From Sanguinoderma infundibulare (Eukaryota > Basidiomycota > Agaricomycetes > Polyporales > Polyporaceae), in NCBI GenBank assembly GCA_032821775.1, contig JAVLRN010000011.1, forward strand, positions 2,108,001-2,172,000: a stretch of DNA of 64,000 nucleotides, given 5' to 3'. The translations under genes were made by a program, and so were the position numbers. Under the pieces are notes generated by a model. That model was given only the letters and a program-made list of their open reading frames with translations. It was not told where the DNA came from and searched no databases. Below are positions 24,444-35,800 of the stretch, in pieces. The stretch's first letter is position 1. Every line of letters starts with the position of its first letter.

Positions 24444-26645
24444 CCCCTCCTACATCCACAGGTCCTACCCTCTTCCGAGTTCGACCGGAGACGCCTCATA
24501 CTCCCCACTCATCCTTGACAGGCTCCGGAGGGCAGACAGCTACTCGCGGCATCTCCCGCCGCTCTCCGATATGCGCCGTAGCGAGTACCACACCAGGTGC
24601 GCGCGTTTTGGCGTCTACTTACCCTGTATGCCGCACTAACGAACGTGACAGTCATGGCCGCACCCGTTCGTACGTCTACGAAAATGCGGACGCATCTGGC
24701 TTCCCAGACTCGTCATCCGAGAGCCCTTCTCCACGGGAAACACGACCATCACTCCCGCTTCTACACCAACCCGCTACGTCCCCCGTGCAGAGTATGAGCA
24801 TCAGCTTTGCCACTACCATCTCCGCTACCTCGACCTGGGCAATGTCCCCTTCCTCGCACTCGCCCTCATCAACCAGCTCCTCATCTCCGGTTCCCCGCGG
24901 CAGGGTGCAATCCCGCCAGGAGCACCGTGCGATCGAGTCTGAGCAGGGAGGTCCAGTTTCCCGAAGGGATCACGACGTCTACGAGGCCACGCAGCGAAAA
25001 TTCCTTCCGATCTCCTCCCACCCCACCACCCACCCGCGCGCGAGCATCTCGCCCAGCATCTCGCCCGATCACCCTCGCGCTCGCGCGCCCTCCCCATTGG
25101 GACGACTTCACGCTGCGCCCTTCACCGCGGAGCGGCACGCGTACAGAGAAAGGCAAGATAGCTGGTCCCCCGAGGGCGCGAGGCGTCCACTGCCCCCGAC
25201 GCTATGGTACGTCTTCTCTTCGCACGCTGGCGCCACCGCTAGCAGGGGCGAGCGACGATACTCACTTGACCGCTCTGCTCTGCAGGAACCCTGCACCGAG
25301 CCGTGGGACATCCCCGGAGTTTGTCCAGGGTTCGTCGCGCGCTAGACGCTGGGCGCCTTCACCTCCTCCGAGCCCTAGCCCGAGCACGAGCTCGTACAGC
25401 ACTAACGAGGCGTCTGGCCGCACCGATACGGACCCGACCGACGAGGACGAGCCGATCAAGATCGAGCAGGAGAGCATCAAGCTCCCGTCCTTCCGCACCG
25501 CGTTCCCGAGCGCCGCCCATTGGCCTTCTCCGTTCAGCTGGCACGGCGCGACGCGCGCGTCCGAGTCCACGAGCCCCGTCCACCCGCACGACGCGTTAAA
25601 CCCGCTCGGTCGGTCGCCTGCCACCTCGCCTTCTAGTGCGGAGTATAGCGCGGGGTGGAGCCCGAGGTCGCCCTTCCGGCACGAGGGCGACGGCGACTTC
25701 CCGGTCCAGGTGTCCGACATCCGTTCGAGCATCTCGCACGCGCGGAACGACCCTCCCGCGGCCGTTCGCGCGCGCGTCCAGTGGAAGGTCCAGCAGGGTG
25801 CGACCCCCACCCGCGGCCGCCCCGCGCCGCTGGAGAACGCCTCGCCTGTTGGCACGGCGCAGAAGGGGGAGCTTCCGGTGATGTCGCCGACCCCGAAGAA
25901 GTATCGCTTCGTGACGAGCGAGCCCTCTGGGACCAGTGCAGACTCTCGCAAGGGGGACCTCGATGCGCGCAGCCGTCCCGTCACCGTCAGCCCGAGTGGG
26001 ACGAAGCGGCGGTACCCCGGTGCGTCGCCCGAGTCGAGCATCGACGTCCCCGTCACCCCAGAGACGCCCGAGGACGAGGACGAAGAGAACGTCCCACGCA
26101 AGCGCAGGCAGGGTCAGGGCCAGGGCCAGCACCCGTACGAGAGCTCGTTCCCGGCAGCCGAGGCCACGGCGGGCGGCGCGCGGTTTGTGCGCAGCCCGCG
26201 GGGGACGATCGTGCCCGCGTACCACTACGACACGGAGCGTGCGCTCAAGTGCGCGTTCGCCGAGTGCGGGGCGGTGCTGACGGGAAAGAAGAGCGAGACG
26301 GCGAGCCACATGCGGTCGCACTTCCTGCAGGCCGTCGGGGAGACGCTCGAGTGCCCGTGGCCGGTCGAGCGCGAGGACGGGCGGCGGGCGTGCTGCGGGA
26401 TGGCGTTCAAGGACAGCGCGAACTTTGGGCGGCACGTGAGCTCGAAGCACATCCGGGCGGAGGAGTACCAGTGCAACCGGTGCGGGCGGCCGTTCGCGCG
26501 GAGGGACGCGGCGCTGAGGCACATGAAGACGCTGTGTCGGACCGATGGGGCGGGGCCGAGGAGGAAGAGCGAGAAGAAGGCGAAGGCGAGGACGGAGGAG
26601 TACGAGGAGGGTGGGTACATTCAAAAGCTTGTTTGTCAAGTTTGA
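24412..26645 (+). CDS. C2H2-type zinc-finger protein (probable transcription factor)
   Basis: Three exons, 24412-24596, 24652-25206 and 25286-26645, give 699 residues. The first 560 are disordered and rich in Ser/Pro/Thr, with an acidic stretch (DEDEPIKIEQESIKL) that contains a possible SUMO-acceptor sequence IKIE, and basic-acidic patches near VTPETPEDEDEENVPRKRRQ. The C-terminus holds three zinc-binding units. The first is about 565-592 (KCAFAECG to SHMRSHF), the second a long finger about 598-632 ending GRHVSSKH. The third, about 641-663, is YQCNRCGRPFARRDAALRHM followed by a Cys, a C2HC form. The arrangement is typical of fungal DNA-binding regulators, probably nuclear. The target is unknown. 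The frame could continue past 26610 through an intron (GTGGGT), in which case the last residues differ. A 433-codon antisense frame is a by-product of GC bias. Confidence 0.87.
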
Positions 26646-27546
26646 TGAGGGTGCTGATTGCCGGCGCGGTGCTTTCTGCAGTGCATATGTTTGACGATTA
26701 GTTCTGATGAGAAAATGCGCCGCTGTATATCCGGCGTGGACGCTGCTGTACTCGGGAGCGGAAATGGACTTTGCGTAATATGGTTTCGTTTCGAACTTGA
26801 CAATGGACAAGGACTTCGGTGGCCAAGGCCGCACACTGCTAATGTTACATACGCCGGAGTATATAGGTTGCTGTCGTTGTACAACCAAAGTTAGCATTAT
26901 GTTGTGGGACGTACATTAGAAGTGTAGCATACCTGTATATTGGTGTGTTTAGGAAGTTTGACTTAACGCTATAATCTCCTTTATCTGCTGTCCGGGTTGT
27001 GGTGTGGTTAAGCAGACCGTTGGATGCGTACGGGCCACGCAAAGTCCGGCGTAGTGCTTACAACAAGAACGAGGCAGGTGCGCTACTGGCTACGGTACGA
27101 GTCTGGGCCCTCCACGCGTGACGTGACTGGCGTCTGAGTCGTAGGCAGGCATGGTTCACTGCTTCTCTCACCACGAGCAAGCCTCGAAACTCAAAAGCCA
27201 CGACAGTAAACGTTGGATGCAGTCCACTCGCACCCCGGAGTCAATGAGCGCCGCATGGCGGTGTGGCCAAGGCGATCCAATGCCGCAATCAGCGCTGAAC
27301 GAGTTACGCGTAAGTTCGCCGCGCGTTCCCGCCGTGCACCTTAATTGACCGACTTCGAGGTCAATGAACCCATTCACACAGCCGGTCCATAACTGAATGC
27401 GCTAGAACCCCGACCGCGCGTTCGCTAGGTACCCGACCCTAGGCCGACGGGGCTCATAAGACCATGATGACCGACGTTCGTTGGCCCTCGCTCCAGGCTG
27501 CCCAACCCCGCCCATCCTCGTCCTTTTCCCCAGTTTCGGTGTCGAC
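26646..27546. other. Intergenic region, nothing supported
   Basis: About 0.9 kb between two plus-strand genes. No frame over 90 codons has a recognisable motif. The right end holds the promoter of the M35 protease, without an obvious TATA box. Confidence 0.45.
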
Positions 27547-28989
27547 ATGGTCCGTTCGGCTTTCCTTTCTGTGTTTGCTTTCGTCGCTGTCGCACTCGCG
27601 ACTCCTTCCCTGCTGCTGGAGGTATCGGGGCCCTCGACGATCCATGGCGTCGACAGCTTCAATATCACCACCACGGTGACGAACGCGGGCGACGAGGTCG
27701 TCAAGCTCCTCAACCACCCTCGTGGTCCCCTGTCCGACTTGCCGACGGACATGTTCACGATCACCAACAGGCATGGGCTCAACCCGGACTTTGTCGGCGT
27801 TAGTGTGAGTAACGTCTTGTTGAAGCCGTTTGTCGTCAGAGTGGCCGCTGATGCAATTCAATCTTTATGCTTGCGTTTATTAGGTCAAGTATTCCCCGAC
27901 GGTGGCCCTTGCGTCTAAGAACCACAGCGCGTATACTATTCTTGCGCCTGGGCAGTCCGTCTCGGTCCATCACGACAGTATGTCATCCTCTCCCAGACCA
28001 TATGTTCTAAGTCTTTTTGACACTGCACTCGCGATCCAGTCTCAGACTCGTACGACTTCTCGACCTCGGGTCCAGGCCAGTACGTCATCATGATGAAGAA
28101 CTTCAACACGTTCTACTACGTCGCAGACGGCAAAGTCTCCGCCCTCGTCGGTGGCAGCGGCCACGCTTTCCACACCGTCAACGTCGTCGGCAACGTCAGA
28201 TCGTCCAAGGATCGCGCTCACCGACACACTGGCGGGCGCTGCGAACTCTGGCAAGAGCGTGCGATCGATGCTGCCATCCCTCTTGCAGAAAAATACGTCC
28301 ACCACGCCATCGAGTGAGCACATTGTTCTGCGTCATCATTCCCATGCTGAATTCGCTACAAGGGCTTTGAACAAGGGCGGCCCGAAGAGCGCGGATTATA
28401 AGCGTTGGTTCGGGCCCGTGAACGGCAACAGGCACACCTCGGTTTCTGCGCGCTTTGACGCGCTTGCTGGCAACAACTTCTCGGAGTACACGTACGCGTG
28501 CGATGCCCACTTCTGCGAGGACCGTCCTGGCGTTTTCGGCTACGTGTACCCCAACAAGTGAGCATCCTATGCGTCATCGGCGCAATGGTCGTTCCCACTG
28601 ACAATGTGCACACTAGATTCGGCACGATCCACCTTTGCAGCCAGTTCTTCGACGCCGAGGTCGGCGGTCACAACTCGCGCGCCTCCACCGTCATCCATGA
28701 GGTACGTCCATACCTTTTGGACCCAACGCGAGGTTATTCACTCATTCGTTCACACCATCCACTCGGACTCGGACAGGCCCTCCACTTTGCGAAGAACGGC
28801 GGCGCGGACGAGCACGCGCACGGCCAGGGGCTCAGTCAGGAGCTCGCGCGGAGCTACCCGCACCTCGCGGCGACGAACGCGGACAACCACGAGTACTTTG
28901 CCGTTGCCGCGTTCGGCGACGGCGACGGGTCCGACGCCTCCGTCCTGCTCACGCAGGTGCACTTTGGTAAACATGTCCTGGACCTGTGA
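27547..28989 (+). CDS. M35 aspzincin (peptidyl-Lys/deuterolysin-like), divergent active site
   Basis: Secreted zinc endopeptidase family. Six exons, 27547-27804, 27884-27977, 28040-28313, 28363-28557, 28617-28701 and 28777-28989, join to 372 residues. Residues 1-18 are a signal peptide (MVRSAFLSVFAFVAVALA). An N-terminal propeptide domain follows, with GPGQYVIMMKNFNTFYYVAD. The catalytic part has a disulfide pattern, KRWFGPVNGNR, YVYPNKFGTIHLCSQFF and the zinc motif HEALH at 301-305. In typical aspzincins the third ligand is Asp nine residues after the second His, within GGTKDYAYG. Here that block reads GGADEHAHG, so position 314 is Glu (Asp is one residue earlier) and the catalytic Tyr is His317. 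The ending NADNHEYFA is family-like, but the C-terminal tail of about 30 residues is extra. Confidence 0.9.
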
Positions 28990-29483
28990 TCTCGAGGTGG
29001 GTTGACGCGAGCTTTTTGTTTGGGGGGCGGTTGTGTTGACAGTGGACATGGACATGCAGTGGCTTCCTGAAATGCCGTTGCTGATGCCTTCGCCTGAGGA
29101 GGCGGCGGGGCTGGCTGGATTGGCTCCTTTAGACGTGTTCTTCATCCCTTTCCACTGATGTGTCGCCGGATTCGCTTGGTGGATGCTTCTGTCTAGGATA
29201 GTCGCAGGGCAGTGGCTTTCGTGTACAGTTCCACCAGTGTGGCTTTCGTTTCAAAATGTTGCCCAGCGCGGACAATCAATCGGACAAACTTATCTCAGGA
29301 TAGTATCGTACTTAATCTCTGCTAGTTGCAATAATGACCGGATTCTGGAGACTGCGTCCCTGTACTATGCCCATTCGGACGAGTGGATGGTTTTACTGAT
29401 ACCGTTCATGTCCCCTGCCGGCGCGCCACAACTCGGAACTCGACACCTGCGGGACGCCGCTCGCTTCACGTTCCAAGGCAGCC
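28990..29483. other. Convergent intergenic region
   Basis: About 0.5 kb between the convergent M35 and low-complexity protein genes. It should contain both 3' ends. No feature can be singled out. Confidence 0.4.
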
Positions 29484-30336
29484 TTAGAAGTCCCGACCTG
29501 AAGCGCGTAGCGTCAAATCTCAGGGCCGTGGAGATCGTCGCTGTGGGATGGAGAGGCGTACCGGTAAAGGTCTTGAGACCCTGGCGGAGCTCGCTCGTAA
29601 CCTTGTTCGCCGTGGACTCGTCCTAGAGGACAAGCTGGACGGTTAGCTCGGGATGGGGAAGGGCGTGGTCCAGACGCACGAGGTTGTAACCGGCCTTCTG
29701 GGAGGCGAACTCGACGCCCTTCTGCAGCCAGTCGCTGCCGCCGGACGAGTTTGAGTTCGAACCGTACGAGTCGGACGAGGTGTTACGGTTGGAGGAGCCG
29801 TAGCTGTCCGAGCCGTTCGAGGAGCCGTAGGAATCGTCACGGTTGCTCGAGCCGTACGAGTCCTCGCGGTTGCTCGAACCGTAGGTGTCCGACTTGTTCG
29901 ACGAGCCGTAGCTGTCGTCGCGGTTGTTCGAGCCGTAAGTGTTGTCGCTCTCGTTGTCGTTGTCGCGGCGGTTGCTGGAACCGTAGCTGTTGTTGCTCGA
30001 CCCGTAGCTATCGGACTTGTCCGTGGACCCGTACGAGTCGTTACGGTTCGAGGAACCGTAGGAGTTGTCGTTGGAGGAGTAGGAGTTGGAGACGTTGCCG
30101 GACGAGTTATCACGATCGTTACGGCGGTTGTTGTCGCTCCCATACGAGTCGTTGCGGTTGCTGGAACCGTAGGAGTTGTCGTCGTTTCCGGTGCCGTACG
30201 AATCGTCGTTGCGGTTGCGACTTCCGTACGAATCGTTGTTGTTGTTCCCGTTGGAGTCGTCGTTGGATCGGGAACGGTTGGTGCTCTCGTACGAGTCGTT
30301 GTTCGACCCGTAATTGTCGTTTCCGTAGCTGGACAT
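29484..30336 (-). CDS. Low-complexity YGSSN-repeat protein
   Basis: Function not known. Three exons, 29680-30336, 29562-29622 and a 14-nt last exon 29484-29497, give 243 residues. Residues 1 to about 200 are built of imperfect 9-11-residue units around DSYGSSNR, made almost entirely of Ser, Asn, Asp, Tyr, Gly and Arg, with no hydrophobic residue except Tyr. The last 43 residues differ: SDWLQKGVEFASQKAGYNL, then STANKVTSELRQGLKTFTG and RDF. That tail resembles the amphipathic end of small stress-induced fungal proteins. The composition, with evenly spaced Tyr and Arg in a polar chain, is that of proteins that phase-separate. A TATTTAA sequence about 70 nt upstream of the start fits a core promoter. 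If the last two introns are ignored the frame would end at 29623, but the spliced form gives the more coherent tail. Confidence 0.8.
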
Positions 30337-31085
30337 GGTGGGCGATGAGAGTATGAATGGGGGAGAGCGGGGAGGTGGTGCTTGTCAGTCATCGTCGACC
30401 TCATGACATTAAATACCTATGCTTTGGAGCCTGGACAAATTCCGGCAAGGCTAGAACGCCGGAAGCGGAGGGTGCAAGTTCGTCTAAAGCGATGACTAGT
30501 GTCACATATAGATCGTGAGCTGCAATGGAAGAACCTATTGAGAGCAAGATGCAGGGGCGTGCAGCGCCAAGAATGCTGGGCGACATATGTCTGGTGGCGT
30601 GCGTCGGGAGCACATGAATCGGTCCTGATTTGACCCCGGAGGTAGAGCAGGCAGAAGGGGGCCAATGGCATGCCCAGCACGAAACGGCCCGGAACGGGTC
30701 TCGCTCACACGTTGGCGGTAGAGCGATGAATGGTCGCGGAACTGGCTTTACTGTTGTGGCAGACGTGCGATTTGGAAGCCAGAGATGAATGATTGCTCCT
30801 ATGAATGTGCATCACTTGATTGGAAGAGAAAAGCGGTCTATGAAGGGTACTTACCATGACTGGGATGCAGCATGAAACGAGTTGACCGTTGGTCGACTAG
30901 TACTGTCAACTCGGAGGAGTTGAAGGAGAATTTAGAACGGGACTCGGCAAATATTGCGATCAAAGATCTTATCTTATCTTGTGTGATGGGACTGCCAAAT
31001 TGGGCTGTCAGCGTCCAGGCTGCGGACGGCGTTGAGTGCAACCAGAGCAGACATACGCACGCGTTCCTCCTCAACGACGACCACG
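30337..31085. other. Divergent intergenic region
   Basis: About 0.75 kb shared by the minus-strand repeat protein and the plus-strand carboxypeptidase. Minus-strand TATTTAA at about 30405-30415 probably serves the repeat protein. No TATA box is obvious for the carboxypeptidase. Confidence 0.45.
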
Positions 31086-32883
31086 ATGAAGGCGTTGTCG
31101 ACAACCCTGCTGCCCCTCCTCACTCTTCTCGCTTCTACCGCTGGGCTTTCCGTGCCCACTGGTGAGCAAGTGGTACTCGACGACTTTACCCGCGTCGCCA
31201 AGGACTGGCAGCATACCGCCGATGACATCTTCCGCAAGGGGGAACAGCGCGTCTTGAAGTGGGTAGAGGACGGCCGGGAGTTCATCAAGCAGCATGATCA
31301 CACTTGTGAGTGTTTTTACTATCTCGGAATGGTCGGTTCTCTGAGTCAGTTGCAGACGAACTGGTTTCACATCCTGCGTTCGGAGAGCACAAGCTCCGCA
31401 TGACAGAGCCCACCATCTGCGACCCGTCCGTCAAGCAGGCGTCGGGCTACCTCGACATCGCCGATGATAAGCACCTCTTCTTCTGGTTCTTCGAAGCCCG
31501 CCAGAACCCCGAGGAAGCGCCTCTCGTCCTGTGGCTCAATGGCGGGCCTGGCTGCTCGTCCACCACTGGCCTTCTCTTCGAGCTCGGCCCGTGCCGCATC
31601 GCCGACGAGGGCAGGAGCGTCACCCGCAACGAGCACTCGTGGACCGAGTCCGCCAACGTCATCTTCCTCGACCAGCCCGTCAACGTCGGCTACTCCTACG
31701 CCGACGACGGTACGTCCGTCAACACCTCCCCCGTCGCAGCCGAGGACGTCTGGGCGTTCCTCGAGCTCTTCCTCGCCCGTTTCCCAAAGTACGCCAAGCT
31801 GCCATTCCACATTGCCGCCGAGAGCTACGGGGGCATGTACGCCCCGAGTATCGCCAGCGTCATACACCACAAGAACATCGATCTCACTCGGGGTGCGTTG
31901 ACCGCGACTGGGCTGCGGCACATCAACTTGGCATCTATCCTCGTCGGGAACGGTCTCACGGACCCGTACCACCAGTATGCGAGCGTTCCCGACGCGGCGT
32001 GCAACGGCGAGTTCCCGGTGTTCAAAGACCCCCAAGGCTCCGAGTGCCAGGCGCTGCGCACCAAGGTCCCTACCTGCCAGCGACTGATCCAGAGCTGCTA
32101 CAACTATGACTCGCGCTTCACTTGCGTTCCTGCACTCATGTACTGCAACAGCCAGCTCATGGGTCCCATTGTCCGTACGTATTCATGAGAGAGTACCTTC
32201 TCAGTCGCGACCATGGTGCTGACGCGGTGGTTCACAGAGACCGGGAAGAACATCTACGACGTGCGCAGGACATGTGACCGGTCCAAGGATGGCGACCTGT
32301 GCTACAAGGAGCTCAACTGGATCCAAACGTGGATGAACCTGCCTGAGGTCAAGAAGGCGCTGGGCGCCGACCCCTCGATCGACTTCGCGAGCTGCAATAT
32401 GCAGGTCAACCAGGCGTTCGCGCTTCAGGGCGACGGCGCGCGTAACCGCGCGAAGCTCCTGCCCGAGCTCGTCCACGCCGGCATCCGCGTGTTGATCTAC
32501 GCCGGCGACGCGGACATGGCATGCAACTACGTCGGCAACGAGCGCTGGGTCGAGGAGCTCGAGACCAAGTTCCAGCCCGAGTTCAAGAAGACGGCGAAGC
32601 AGCCGTGGGTGACGCTCGGCAAGGGCGACCTGTCTGGATGGGTGCGCAGCGCGGGAGGCGACGGCTACACTGCGGGCAACATCACCTACGTCCAGGTCCA
32701 TGCTGCTGGGTACGTTCCTCTTGTTGACTGCTTTTCTGAGATGTCCCTAGCTGATCCGCGTATAATTTCAGCCACATGGTGCCTTTTGACCAGGCCGAGG
32801 CTTCCCTCGACCTTATCTCGAGGTGGCTCGCGGACGTCCCCTTGACGCTGAATGTCACCGAGGCGCGCACGTATGGGTGGTAA
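31086..32883 (+). CDS. Serine carboxypeptidase, S10 family
   Basis: Releases C-terminal amino acids, vacuolar or secreted. Four exons, 31086-31305, 31356-32174, 32238-32709 and 32772-32883, give 540 residues. A signal peptide (MKALSTTLLPLLTLLASTAG) and a propeptide of about 90 residues precede the mature enzyme. Family landmarks are WLNGGPGCSS, the nucleophile Ser230 in AAESYGG, Asp437 in YAGDADMACNYVGN and His505 in AAGHMVPFDQ, so the triad is complete. Six or more Cys residues in the 350-390 region (for example CQRLIQSCYNYDSRFTC) fit the carboxypeptidase Y disulfide pattern. It is convergent with GH95 copy 1, 264 nt away. Part of its exon 3 and exon 4 are duplicated as a pseudogene at 37407-39790. 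Confidence 0.95.
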
Positions 32884-35800
32884 TTAGAATCTAGAGCTTT
32901 TGCCAGCTTCCTAGATGTACCCATGGACCAGGACTGCACTGTACAATACCTATCATGACGATGCCATTACGATTGACTTTGCGCTAGAAATGACTTCCAG
33001 TGATGACCATATCGTGCCAACCTTGTTATTCTCAAGTATTACATTGTTTCCGCAGTGCAACGTAGGCCCAGTCAAGCCACCAGTTCAAGACCTGCATTCG
33101 TAGCTGATCATGCTCGTCATACAGGGTTTGGTATCCCTGCTCGCATCTCACAGGACCTTCACGTTCATCCCAGGAGACGTCGTCAGCTCCTTAAGGACCT
33201 GTCCCTGGTACAAGAAACGGATCTGCCGAGTCGCCGTCGCGGCATCCGCGTCCGCTGAGACCTCCAACGAAGTCAGCTTCGAATCCGCCCACGAGAAGCT
33301 GACGTGGACGCCGCCACGGAGGCGCGCGTTCTTGACGGAGCCGTGAGTCCAGTTCGGCGCGAGCGTGGGGATGATGTTGACCTCGTAGATGTCGCCCGCG
33401 GCTGCGACGTCTGGTACTTGGAGCAGACCATTCTACCACAAAAAACGAGAAGAATCCCACGGATGAGAACATTGGGGGAAGGACAAAGGATCGATGGAGA
33501 GGTGCACGTACGAGAAGCGCGGCGGGGAAGCCAAAGTTTGCGTCGATCTGGAAGATCGCGCCCACGCCTTGCGAGTAGAGGCTGAATAGGTTCGGAGCGA
33601 AGTTGCGCTCCAGCGCGTACTGAGATGCAATGCAGAGGTCAGGCGCGTTCCGATGACGGGGTGAGGCGAATTAGCACACTCACCGAGAGCTCGTGGTAGA
33701 ACTCGCTCGCGTTCCCGAGCTGCGCCCAGCACGCCGCGCGCCAGACCTTCTCCCAGCCCGAGTCTGCGTCGGGCCCGGTCCCGTTCCCTCGGTGGATCAG
33801 GCTCGTCGTCGCGGCAGTGATGACCTCGGCGTGAGTGTAGTTCTTGAGCGTCGGTTGGACGGCCGGGTCGAACTTGGAGACAGCGTAGCCGGGGTAAAGG
33901 CCGACAAGGTGGGAGAGGTGGCGGTGGGTATCGGTCGGGGAGTCCATGTCCACCTTCCATTCTGCGATCCGGGCGCGATGGGTGGGGTTAGTGTGAAGTG
34001 TGAAGATGGAAGCGGCATTGTATGGACCGACCTTGGAGTTGGCCCCAGGAACCGATGTGGATGCCCACGTCCATCTGCGCGCGCTTCGCGCGGACCTCTG
34101 TCGATGTCCACATGAGCAGGGGTCCGAAGATCTGACAGTTGAACGAACTGTGCTGACGTACCCTCGAGGAACGCGGTGTCCGTGTCACCCGAGAAGCGGA
34201 AGCCTTTCTCGATTGCATTGAACAGCTGCCAGATGAGCTGCTGTGCGTGGGCACAGCCTGGGGCACAGCGCAGCCCCGTTCAACGTGACCTGCTACGGAG
34301 GTGTGATCAACACTCACCGAGAGTGATCGGCGCCTGCTCCGGAGAGCTGCATGGAACGACGACGAGGGTGGAGTCGTTGAAGCGCTCGTCAGGGACGAGC
34401 TTTTGCAGGTGGAATCGTGCAACTCCCTGCCGTTTACTTGTGAGACATGTCATGTAATTTAAGGCCTACGGAGAGGAAGACCCCTGACCTTCAAAAGCGG
34501 CCATCCCTGGGTCTTGAACCAGTTGGCGTCCAGAGTAAAGTCGAAGTGGTCCCAGACGTGAACCATCTATGCGAGGAAATCAGCTGGAGATACAAATGAC
34601 TTATTCATTTGCTTACCATCCAAGCGTTTGACTCTGGTGTATCGAAGGAAGTGAAGTTGGCTTCAGTTTCGAGAGTGTTAGGGACATACCGGGGTAGTCG
34701 TCCGAATCACGATATGTATCATACGCAGCACCCCCTTTCATACCGGTATGACCGAAGACCTAGCAGCCGGCCCCCTTAGAGACTTCTCTTGATCCTAAAT
34801 AGGCAAATGCGAACGTACGTTCATCTGGTAAAAGCCACGTTAAACGTCAATGAAGAGTTATGCCTCATGTATGCGCAAGAGACTGCGAACCTCGTTATGC
34901 GTCACCCATCCTTCGGATATGTTGTACAGGTATTGAGCGGTCAGTGCACCGCGCGGGGCCCATGTTTTCTGGGGAGCGAACGTCGTCAACTTCATCTCAC
35001 AGGTTCACTGACCTCAAAGAGAGATACGAACTTCGAAATAATCAAAGAGCGGCGGGACGACATCCGACATTGCAGTGATCTCCGCGAACCAGTAGTTCAT
35101 CTGGATGTTGATGTTTGAGTCTGAATGGTGTGATTAAGCCCTCCACGGCAATCCGTCCCTCATGTTCCGTACTCACGGTAGTCCGCACCCCAGGGGTTAC
35201 TGGCGTCCTTCCCCCACTTGCCTTGCAGATTCGCAGGCAGGGTGCCCCTCGCACTACTCGCGAGGAGGTACCTCCCGAAGTTGAACAGCAGCCACTCCAA
35301 GTACGTGTTCCCCACATCAGTCTGATACGCCGCCCGTAGTTGGTCTGTCGGTGTGTTGAAATCGGGCACCTGGCCGAGATCCAGCTGAAACCTGATGATC
35401 AATGCCGAGTAGTCTGCGATGTGTGCATCGATGATATCATTATACGAGGACGCCGTTGCTGTGGCTGGCCCAATAAGTGCGACGAGTGCGACGTGCGGGT
35501 CTGCGCCTTTGAAGGAGAAGCCGTGCGCGGCGTCCCCCGCGTCCGCGTCGTAGTCCGTTCCGCCGACCCAGGTGATCCATGAGTCAGTCGCGCTGCTGAC
35601 GCTGATCGTGGCATTGTTTGCGCCGGCGGGTGTGCATACGATGGAGGCGTTGGTTCCGCTTGCGCTGACCCGTGCTAGGATTTCGAAGGCCATGCCTGGG
35701 CTGGACGCCGTCCCGGTGATCTGGAGAGTGGAGTTGTCGAAGCAGGAGACGGTTGGAGTGGGGATTCCAGATTCGTCATTGACAGAATATGCGTAGGTCA

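Noticed and set aside
25596..26897. 433-codon minus-strand open frame opposite the zinc-finger gene.
   Set aside because: GC-rich codons in the sense gene remove stops from the antisense frame. It shows no domain, and the sense frame has the zinc fingers.
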